Under the pieces are notes generated by a model. That model ran no database searches, was not told where the DNA came from, and worked only from the letters and a program-made list of their open reading frames with translations. A stretch of 6,187 nucleotides of DNA. It comes from 66-474 sp035277545. GTDB taxonomy: Bacteria; Pseudomonadota; Gammaproteobacteria; Xanthomonadales; Rhodanobacteraceae. A program made the position numbers and the translations under genes. Positions 1 to 5,253 of the stretch are shown piece after piece; position 1 is the first letter of the stretch; each line of letters opens with the position of its first letter. Location: NCBI GenBank assembly GCA_035277545.1, contig DATEKI010000048.1, positions 1 through 6,187 on the forward strand. The letters are read 5' to 3'.

Positions 1-548
1 TAGCGCGCGTGGTTGTAGTCGATCAGGTCCAGCTTGTTGACCGCGAACAGCACATGCTGCACGCCGAACATCGCGAGGATGGCCGTGTGTCGGCGCGTCT
101 GCGTCTGCACGCCCGCGCGTGCATCGACCAGCACGATGCCCAGCTCCGCATTCGACGCGCCGCTGGCCATGTTGCGGGTGTACTGCGCGTGGCCGGGGCA
201 ATCGGCAACGATGAAGGCGCGCTTGTCGGTACCGAAGTAGCGCCACGCGACGTCGATGGTGATGCCCTGTTCGCGCTCGGCTTCGAGGCCGTCCAGCAGC
301 AGCGAATAGTCCGGTTTGCCGCCCTGCGTGCCATGCGTCTTGCTGTCGCGGATCATCTGCGCAAGGCGATCGTCCGGGATCATCCCGGCCTCGGCCAGCA
401 GGCGTCCGAGCAAGGTGCTCTTGCCGTCGTCCACGCTGCCGCACATCGCGAGCCGCAGGGTGTCGCGGTTTTCCAGCGCCGCGAGCCGAGCCGCCAGCGC
501 GGGCGCCCCCACGGCCACGCCCACGCGTTCGTCAGAAGTAGCCTTCAC
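1..548 (-). CDS. cysN: Sulfate adenylyltransferase subunit 1 (CysN GTPase; possibly CysNC), N-terminal part
   Basis: This is the GTPase subunit of ATP sulfurylase, which couples GTP hydrolysis to synthesis of adenosine 5'-phosphosulfate from ATP and sulfate in the cytoplasm. About 182 residues are visible before the gene leaves the window at base 1. I translated the frame by hand. It has the translation-factor GTPase signature in order: P-loop GSVDDGKST (about residues 37-45), EREQGITIDVAWRYF with the switch I threonine (91-105), DCPGH (116-120) and NKLD (171-174). The match to E. coli CysN is strong as I recall that sequence. The frame is open upstream into cysD. I prefer the GTG at 548, with a GGAG about 10 bases upstream and a 17-base overlap with the cysD end, but GTGs at 524, 518 and 512 are also possible. 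Whether an APS kinase domain is fused at the C-terminus, as is common in related bacteria, cannot be seen. Confidence 0.93.
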   Translation of the reverse strand, partial: MKATSDERVGVAVGAPALAARLAALENRDTLRLAMCGSVDDGKSTLLGRLLAEAGMIPDDRLAQMIRDSKTHGTQGGKPDYSLLLDGLEAEREQGITIDVAWRYFGTDKRAFIVADCPGHAQYTRNMASGASNAELGIVLVDARAGVQTQTRRHTAILAMFGVQHVLFAVNKLDLIDYNHAR

Positions 549-1437
549 GCTTCTTGCGCTCCATGGAATCGGTTGGATCGAGATCGATGATGCGGCCCGC
601 GCGCTCCGATTGCCGCGTGTCGAGCATCTCGCCGATGATGCCGTCGAGGTCGGCGGCATCGGATTCGACCGCGGCCGTCAGCGGCCAGCAACCCAGCGTG
701 CGGAAACGCACCGTCTTCGGAACCAGCTTCTCGCCGGGTTCCAACGGCACGCGTTCGTCGTCGCGCACCAGCAGCGCGCCGTTCCGCACGAAGGTCGCAC
801 GTTCCTTCGCGAAATACAGAGGCACCACCTCGATGCCCTCGCGGCGGATGTACAGCCACACGTCGAGTTCGGTCCAGTCCGACAGCGGAAACACGCGCAG
901 CGTTTCGTCGTGGTCGAGCCGGGTGTTGTAGAGGCCCCACGGTTCCGGCCGCTGCTTGCGCGGTTCCCAGCTCTGGCCGGCGCCGCGCAGCGAAAACACA
1001 CGCTCTTTCGCACGCGCTGGATCCTCGTCGCGGCGCGCGCCGCCTATCGCGGCGTCGAAGCCGTGCGAGCTGAGCGCCTGGCGCAAGGCCAGCGTCTTCA
1101 TCACGTAGGTATGTTTCGAGGCCGCGTTGACCGGATCGGTGTGCCCCACGCCTTCCTGGTTGATGTGTTCGATCAGGTCGACGTTCTTTTCGCGCGCGAT
1201 GCGGTCGCGGAACTCGATCATCTCGCGGAATTTCCACGTCGTGTTGACGTGCAGCATCGGCAGTGGCGGCTTGGCCGGATGGAACGCCTTCAGCAGCAGG
1301 TGCAGCAACACCGAGGAGTCCTTGCCGATCGAATACAGCAACACCGGCTTCCGGCACTCCGCCACCGTCTCGCGCATGATGCGGACGGATTCAGCCTCGA
1401 GCCGATCGAGGTGGGTGTGCAGGCGGGCGACGTTCAT
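532..1437 (-). CDS. cysD: Sulfate adenylyltransferase subunit 2 (CysD)
   Basis: This is the catalytic subunit of ATP sulfurylase. It adenylates sulfate to APS as a heterodimer with CysN, the first step of assimilatory sulfate reduction. It is a member of the adenine nucleotide alpha-hydrolase/PP-loop superfamily. The protein shows the PP-loop YSIGKDSSV near the N-terminus, WKFREMIEFRDR, the GGARRDE block, RVFPLSDWTELDVW, RFRTLGCWPLT and the conserved C-terminus KKREGYF. From the ATG at 1437 it has 301 residues, against 302 for E. coli CysD, and its N-terminus (MNVARLHTHLDRLEAES) aligns with the E. coli start. An in-frame GTG at 1470 would add 11 residues. Neither start has a strong Shine-Dalgarno sequence. 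It is followed directly by cysN, probably in one operon. One oddity is that the usual HVDT motif reads HVNT (codon AAC). Confidence 0.95.
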   Translation of the reverse strand: MNVARLHTHLDRLEAESVRIMRETVAECRKPVLLYSIGKDSSVLLHLLLKAFHPAKPPLPMLHVNTTWKFREMIEFRDRIAREKNVDLIEHINQEGVGHTDPVNAASKHTYVMKTLALRQALSSHGFDAAIGGARRDEDPARAKERVFSLRGAGQSWEPRKQRPEPWGLYNTRLDHDETLRVFPLSDWTELDVWLYIRREGIEVVPLYFAKERATFVRNGALLVRDDERVPLEPGEKLVPKTVRFRTLGCWPLTAAVESDAADLDGIIGEMLDTRQSERAGRIIDLDPTDSMERKKREGYF

Positions 1438-1563
1438 GCGCTCATGGTCCACGGGTCCAAACTTCGACACTGTAACGCGGGGCCATGAAGGATAGCGTAA
1501 TCGCCGGGATACCCAGCTGCACCAACGCGATCAGCCCGTGCGTCCCTTCTATACTGCCGCGCC
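1438..1563. promoter_or_regulatory. Divergent intergenic region between cysD and amgK
   Basis: This gap must hold the promoters for the leftward cysDN operon and the rightward amgK-murU operon. The clear plus-strand signal is a TATACT hexamer (listed separately). On the minus strand I find only weak candidates, for example TACAGT at about 1469-1474, with no convincing -35 box. I recognise no CysB-type operator, riboswitch or terminator. If cysD begins at the GTG at 1470, part of this stretch is coding. Confidence 0.5.
1550..1555 (+). promoter_or_regulatory. Candidate -10 box (TATACT) for amgK-murU, possibly leaderless
   Basis: TATACT differs from the sigma-70 -10 consensus TATAAT at one position and stands out in GC-rich sequence. 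Only eight bases separate it from the amgK ATG at 1564. A transcript starting about 7 bases downstream would therefore begin at or within a few bases of the start codon. The intervening bases (GCCGCGCC) contain no Shine-Dalgarno sequence, which fits a leaderless message. There is no good -35 hexamer at the usual spacing (GCGATC at 1527-1532), which lowers confidence. Confidence 0.45.
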
Positions 1564-2592
1564 ATGTCCGACATCGATCCGTCGCCCCAGGCTGATTCCC
1601 GTGCCCTCGCGCGACTTGCCTTCGCGCGCGCGGCGAGCAATGACGCCTGCGCCTCGATCGAGGCGGCCTCCGCGGACGCCAGCGCCCGGAGCTATTGGCG
1701 CGTCCACGGCAAGCACGAAAGCACCATCGTGATGGATGCGCCGCCCGGCTCGGGTGACCTGGGCGCGTGGCTGGACGTGGATGCGCGGCTGCGCGGCGCC
1801 GGGCTCAACGCGCCCGACGTACTGGCCGAGGATCGCGCACAGGGTTTCCTGCTGATTTCCGATCTCGGCACTCGCGCGTATCTCGCGGAATTGAACGACG
1901 CCTCCGCCGATGCACTGTACGCCGACGCGATGGACGCGCTTCTGGCGATGCAGACGGGCATCGACCCACACGGCCTTCCGCACTTCGACGAAGTGTTCGT
2001 GGTGCGCGAACTGGAATTGCTGCCGACCTGGTTCCTGCAAAAGCATCTCGGCGTTGCCATCGAATGCGACGAATGGGACGTCATCGAGGTGGCGTTCCGC
2101 CTGCTGGTCGCCAATGCGCAACGCCAGCCGCAAGTCTTCATGCACCGCGACTGGCACAGCCGCAACCTGATGCACGTACCGGAACACAATCCCGGCATCG
2201 TGGATTTCCAGGACGCCGTGCTGGGCCCGATCACGTACGACCTTGCTTCATTGCTGCGCGATTGCTACATCGCGTGGGACGACGCGCGCGTGTACGCGTG
2301 GGCCGAAGCGCACCGCCAGCGCCTGCTCGATGCCGGCGCGCTCGATCCACGCGTCGACGCCGCGCGCTGGCAACGCTGGTTCGACCTGACCGGACTGCAA
2401 CGGCACCTGAAGGTGCTCGGCATCTTCTGCCGCCTGTGGTACCGCGACGGCAAGCGCGGCTACCTTGCCGACCTGCCGCGCGTGTGGCGATACGTGCGCG
2501 GCGTCGCGTCGGGATATCCCGAGCTGCGCGATTTTCTCGCGCTGCTGGAGCGCTGGGTGGGTGATCGCGATTTGACGGAACCCGCGGCATGA
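1564..2592 (+). CDS. amgK: N-acetylmuramate/N-acetylglucosamine kinase (AmgK)
   Basis: An anomeric sugar kinase that phosphorylates MurNAc (and GlcNAc) at C1 in the cytoplasm, giving MurNAc-alpha-1-phosphate for MurU. This is part of the cell-wall recycling route to UDP-MurNAc that bypasses MurA, the fosfomycin target. The 342-residue protein has the aminoglycoside phosphotransferase/choline kinase fold signatures: the Brenner-type catalytic loop MHRDWHSRNLM (residues 193-203; catalytic D196, N201) and the metal-binding GIVDFQDAVLGP (211-222; D214), followed by TYDLASLLRDCYI. These are typical of AmgK. Its length is close to that of known AmgK proteins (about 340). The ATG at 1564 is the only reasonable start: it lies just after a -10-like box, has no ribosome binding site, and the next Met is well inside the conserved domain. 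Its TGA overlaps the murU ATG (ATGA), and adjacency to murU strongly supports the call over a generic phosphotransferase. Confidence 0.92.
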   Translation: MSDIDPSPQADSRALARLAFARAASNDACASIEAASADASARSYWRVHGKHESTIVMDAPPGSGDLGAWLDVDARLRGAGLNAPDVLAEDRAQGFLLISDLGTRAYLAELNDASADALYADAMDALLAMQTGIDPHGLPHFDEVFVVRELELLPTWFLQKHLGVAIECDEWDVIEVAFRLLVANAQRQPQVFMHRDWHSRNLMHVPEHNPGIVDFQDAVLGPITYDLASLLRDCYIAWDDARVYAWAEAHRQRLLDAGALDPRVDAARWQRWFDLTGLQRHLKVLGIFCRLWYRDGKRGYLADLPRVWRYVRGVASGYPELRDFLALLERWVGDRDLTEPAA

Positions 2593-3311
2593 AGGCCTTG
2601 TTGTTTGCGGCGGGGCGCGGCGAGCGGATGCGCCCGCTGACCGACACGACACCCAAGCCGCTGCTCGAAGTCGGCGGAAAGCGGCTGATCGAATGGCACC
2701 TCGAAAGGCTCGCCGCGCGCGGCGTGCGCGATGTGGTCATCAACACAGCGCATCTGGCCGAACAATTTCCGGAAGCGCTGGGTGACGGCTCGCGCTACGG
2801 CGTGCATATCGAATACAGCCATGAAGGCGGCGTGCCACTGGAAACCGGCGGTGGCATGCTGCATGCGCTGCCGCTGCTCGGCGAAGCGCCTTTCCTCGCG
2901 ATCAACGCCGATACCTTCACCGATTTCGATTTCGCGCTGCTTCCGCCGGAACCGCGCGGCGTCGCGGAACTGGTGCTGGTGGACAATCCGCCACAACACC
3001 CGCAAGGCGATTTCGGCATCGACGCAAACGGCAAGTTGCTGCCGCGCACGGATTCACCCGGCGCCACGCGCGCGCTGACGTTCGCGGGCATCGGCGTGTA
3101 CCGGCCCGAAATCCTGCTTGAACGGCAATCCATCATCGGCGACGCGGCGGGCGCGGGAGAAGCCCCGCCGCGCTTTTCGATCACGCCGCTCCTGCGCGCT
3201 GCCATCGCGCGCGGCGAAATCGCGTGGCGGCACCATTGCGGTTTCTGGACCGACGTCGGGACACCGCAACGATTGGCCGAACTCGATGCGCGGCTGCACG
3301 CGGGCCCGTAG
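2589..3311 (+). CDS. murU: N-acetylmuramate alpha-1-phosphate uridylyltransferase (MurU)
   Basis: A nucleotidyltransferase that converts MurNAc-1-phosphate plus UTP to UDP-MurNAc and diphosphate, feeding recycled muramic acid back into peptidoglycan precursor synthesis. Its 240 residues match the family in length. Visible motifs are the nucleotide-binding AAGRGERMRPLTDTTPKPL (residues 7-25, with the G-x-G-x-R-x-x-P-L-T signature and K23), the ETGGGM loop (85-90), the metal-site aspartate in INADTF (105-110, D108), and WTDVGTPQRL near the C-terminus (220-229, likely second metal aspartate D222). Where pseudomonad MurU has NGD, as I recall it, this protein has NAD, a small conservative change. 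The start overlaps the amgK stop by ATGA, with only a weak CGGAA upstream, so translation is probably coupled. The TAG stop lies within the outer arm of the downstream repeat. A hexose-1-phosphate nucleotidyltransferase is the alternative, made unlikely by the amgK neighbour. Confidence 0.92.
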   Translation: MKALLFAAGRGERMRPLTDTTPKPLLEVGGKRLIEWHLERLAARGVRDVVINTAHLAEQFPEALGDGSRYGVHIEYSHEGGVPLETGGGMLHALPLLGEAPFLAINADTFTDFDFALLPPEPRGVAELVLVDNPPQHPQGDFGIDANGKLLPRTDSPGATRALTFAGIGVYRPEILLERQSIIGDAAGAGEAPPRFSITPLLRAAIARGEIAWRHHCGFWTDVGTPQRLAELDARLHAGP

Positions 3312-3338
3312 CCCGGATATGGGTGCGGAGCGCTGACT

Positions 3339-3359
3339 GCGTTTGCAGGATTGAAACGC
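3339..3359. terminator. Short hairpin inside the convergent intergenic region
   Basis: GCGTTT (3339-3344) pairs with AAACGC (3354-3359) around a 9-base loop, with a possible extra wobble pair outside. It lies 28 bases after the murU stop. No run of T follows on the plus strand and no matching run is seen on the minus strand, so it is not a canonical intrinsic terminator. It may be part of the larger folded element, and GCAGG in its loop could instead pair with CCTGC at 3378-3382. Confidence 0.25.
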
Positions 3360-3382
3360 GAACGGCGAAGCCGCGAACCTGC

Positions 3383-3399
3383 CCGGGGTGATTTCCCGG
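3383..3399. terminator. Second hairpin inside the convergent intergenic region
   Basis: CCGGG (3383-3387) pairs with CCCGG (3395-3399), extendable by a G-T pair, around a short loop. The stem is GC-rich but has no T-tract. Its right side overlaps the start of the right REP-like unit, so this hairpin and the unit's own fold (CGGAT with ATCCG) compete for the same bases. Any terminator or mRNA-stabilising role is inferred. Confidence 0.25.
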
Positions 3400-3421
3400 A
3401 TATCGCCGCGCTCCATCCGCG

Positions 3422-4111
3422 CTACCCGTTCAAGAGTTCGCGAAGAAACGGGATCGTGATCCGCCGCTGCGCCGCCAGCGACGCGCGATCCACGCGCTGC
3501 AGCAGCGCGACCAGCGACGCGGGATCGCGCGGCTGGCGCGCGAACCACCAGTCCAGCACTTCGTCGTCGAGGCGCAGGCCGAGCCTTCCGGCCAGCACCC
3601 GCAGCATCGCGCGCCGTCCGGCGTCGTCCAGCGGCCGCAGCGCGTACTGCGTGCACATCGAAAGGCGCGAAACCAGGTCGGGAAGCGTGATGCCGAGTTC
3701 GGCGGGTGAGGCGTTGCCCGCCAACAACAGCCGCGCCCCCGCGGTTTTCGCGCGGTTGTAGAGGTCGAACAGCGCGCGCTCGGCGTCGTGGTCGCCCGCG
3801 ATCGCCTGCACGTCGTCTATCGCGAGCAGCCCTTCCGGCGCGGTGCCTGCCATCGCATCGCCGCGCGGTGCCGCCAACTGCGCGAGCGACACGTAACGCG
3901 CCGGACGATCCGCGTCGAGCGCGGCGCGGCACGCCGCAATCAGCAGGTGGCTCTTGCCTGTGCCGGACGCACCGTGCAGGTACAGCCACGCGCCCACGCC
4001 CCGCGCGGCGTCGCTGACGCCTTGCAACGCGGGCACATTGGCGCCGGGCCAGAATGCGTCGAGGCGCTGGTGCGGCGGCCAGCGCAGGTCGAGCGGGAAT
4101 TGCCGGATCAT
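3422..4111 (-). CDS. hda: DnaA regulatory inactivator Hda
   Basis: A DnaA-like AAA+ ATPase. Bound to the DNA-loaded beta clamp, Hda stimulates hydrolysis of DnaA-bound ATP and so prevents over-initiation of replication. The 229-residue protein shows a likely clamp-binding hexapeptide QFPLDL at residues 4-9, FWPG (20-23), Walker A GASGTGKSHLL (47-57), Walker B LLAIDDVQAI (95-104), a sensor I-like region LLLAGNASP (128-136), the Box VII arginine finger in LPDLVSRL (143-150, R149), and a C-terminal lid ending DRASLAAQRRITIPFLRELL. It lacks the DNA-binding domain IV of DnaA and is slightly shorter than E. coli Hda. The start at 4111 is fixed by the family N-terminus and by the ATGA overlap with the permease stop. 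There is no clear ribosome binding site, so translational coupling is likely. The open frame continues upstream to 4966, but that extension is only a shadow of the permease gene. Confidence 0.93.
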   Translation of the reverse strand: MIRQFPLDLRWPPHQRLDAFWPGANVPALQGVSDAARGVGAWLYLHGASGTGKSHLLIAACRAALDADRPARYVSLAQLAAPRGDAMAGTAPEGLLAIDDVQAIAGDHDAERALFDLYNRAKTAGARLLLAGNASPAELGITLPDLVSRLSMCTQYALRPLDDAGRRAMLRVLAGRLGLRLDDEVLDWWFARQPRDPASLVALLQRVDRASLAAQRRITIPFLRELLNG

Positions 4112-5253
4112 GGTTCGGGCGGGGTTTCCGGAGGTTCCGGCGGCGCAGCGTCGACGGTTTCGACCGGCGTACCGGAAGTCGACAGGATCTTGGGCTGTTC
4201 GCGCCCCGCGTACAACGGGCTCGCTTGGTAACGCTCGCGCAGGAAGCGCAGCAGCACCATCGCGATCGAGGCCATCGGCAGCGCGAGCAGCACGCCGATG
4301 AAGCCGAACAACTCCCCGAACGCCAGCACCGCGAAAATCACAGCGACCGGGTGCAGGCCGATGCGGTCGCCCACCAGCTTGGGCACCAGAACGTAATTTT
4401 CCAGCACGTTGGCGACCAGGAACACCACCACCACCAGCACCAGGTGCAGCGCATCGTGGAACTGTACCAGCGCCGCGACGATGCTGGCGACGATGCCGAT
4501 GATGAACCCGAGGTAGGGCACGAAACTGACCAGCCCCGCGACCATCCCGATCAACGGGCCGACGTCGAGGCCGACCAATTTCAAGGTCACGGCATAAAAG
4601 ATGGCCAACGCCACCATCACCAGCAACTGGCCGCGCACGAACGCGCCCAGCACGCTGTCGGTTTCGCGCGCGAGCCGGCGGATCGTCGGTTGCGCCTCGC
4701 GCGGCAGCAACGCGTCGATGTTCGCGACCAGCTTGTCCCAGTCGCGCAGAAGGTAGAACGTCACCACTGGCACCAGCACCACCGCGATGCCGACGCCGAT
4801 GATCGCCAGCCCGGAGCGCGTGGCGTAACCGAGCAGCGTGGCGGCGATGCCGCCGAGCGTGCCGATGTGTTCGCGTATGCGCGCGATCACGGTCGAGGCA
4901 TCGAATTCGCTGGCCGGAATGTGCAGCTTCTGCTCCAGCCAGGGAATCGCATCGTGCGTGAACCACGCCGCGTACGCGGGCAGCGCGGCGACGAAGCGCG
5001 CGACCTGACGCTGGATGAACGGCACCAGCAGCATCAGCGCCAACGCCACGATCAGCAGCATCAGCAGGAACACGATGCTTGCCGCGAGGCCGCGGCCGAG
5101 GTGCAGGCGCTCCAGGCGATCGGCCAGCGGGTCACCCAGGTAGGCGAACACGCCCGCGAGCATGAACGGCATCAGGATCGGCGACAACCGCCACACCAGC
5201 CAGCCGGTCACGACGGCGATGATCAACCACTGCCAGCGTTGCACATTGGTCAT
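4108..5253 (-). CDS. AI-2E/PerM family membrane protein
   Basis: A 381-residue inner-membrane protein of the AI-2E transporter (PerM/YdiK/TqsA) superfamily. Substrates vary or are unknown in this family (autoinducer-2 export for TqsA, Na+/H+ antiport in some), so no substrate is assigned. The layout is the family's usual one: hydrophobic segments at about 9-40 and 57-80; an amphipathic extracytoplasmic stretch at about 81-146; then segments at about 147-168, 208-228, 231-262, 268-290 and 300-337. The conserved PYLGFIIG motif is at 246-253. The C-terminus is a soluble Pro/Glu-rich tail (371-381). The ATG at 5253 is chosen because it begins at the family N-terminus and overlaps the upstream stop by ATGA; the open frame extends further upstream only as a shadow of the phosphatidyltransferase gene. 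Its stop overlaps the hda start by ATGA. A permease of this family next to hda is, as I recall, also seen in pseudomonads. Confidence 0.9.
   Translation of the reverse strand: MTNVQRWQWLIIAVVTGWLVWRLSPILMPFMLAGVFAYLGDPLADRLERLHLGRGLAASIVFLLMLLIVALALMLLVPFIQRQVARFVAALPAYAAWFTHDAIPWLEQKLHIPASEFDASTVIARIREHIGTLGGIAATLLGYATRSGLAIIGVGIAVVLVPVVTFYLLRDWDKLVANIDALLPREAQPTIRRLARETDSVLGAFVRGQLLVMVALAIFYAVTLKLVGLDVGPLIGMVAGLVSFVPYLGFIIGIVASIVAALVQFHDALHLVLVVVVFLVANVLENYVLVPKLVGDRIGLHPVAVIFAVLAFGELFGFIGVLLALPMASIAMVLLRFLRERYQASPLYAGREQPKILSTSGTPVETVDAAPPEPPETPPEP

Larger units (their letters stand above)
3308..3425. repeat. Inverted pair of REP-like units between convergent murU and hda
   Basis: The left unit on the plus strand starts GTAGC-C-CGGAT (3308-3318) and ends GGAGCGC (3327-3333). 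The right unit read on the minus strand is GTAGC-G-CGGAT-GGAGCGC (3425-3408). The two arms pair over GTAGC, CGGAT and GGAGCGC, with one mismatch and an 8-base bulge, around a 74-base loop. CCCGGATAT also occurs twice in direct orientation (3312-3320 and 3395-3403), so the right unit can fold alone (CGGAT 3397-3401 with ATCCG 3415-3419). Translation of the right unit gives the MERGDIRE-type spurious peptide that I recall from GTAGC-CGGAT-GGAGCGC interspersed repeats in Xanthomonadales and relatives. The arms include the TAG stops of both murU (3309-3311) and hda (3424-3422). Likely roles are 3'-end protection or transcription termination from both sides. Confidence 0.7.

Noticed and set aside
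316..1488. 390-residue open frame on the plus strand opposite cysD
   Set aside because: It lies antisense to cysD and cysN, which have clear family motifs. Its Arg/His/Gln-rich composition is what GC-rich antisense codons give.
1549..2187. 212-residue minus-strand open frame opposite amgK
   Set aside because: It is antisense to a gene with intact kinase motifs and has no recognisable domain.
3357..3378. CGCGAAC direct repeat (3357-3363 and 3372-3378) as a possible CRISPR or iteron start
   Set aside because: There are only two copies of 7 bases, 15 bases apart, in a GC-rich structured region, so this is not an array.
3351..3761. Plus-strand open frame starting in the intergenic repeat
   Set aside because: It runs antisense into hda and its first part is translated repeat. 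No ribosome binding site or family motif is seen.
3054..3989. 311-residue minus-strand open frame running through hda, the intergenic repeat and the end of murU
   Set aside because: It is out of frame with hda. The middle part is the translated REP-like unit (MERGDIRE peptide), a well-known source of spurious proteins.
4112..4966. Upstream extension of the hda frame to an ATG at 4966
   Set aside because: The extension is low-complexity Arg/Ala/Gly sequence inside the permease gene. The Hda family N-terminus with its clamp-binding motif begins at 4111.
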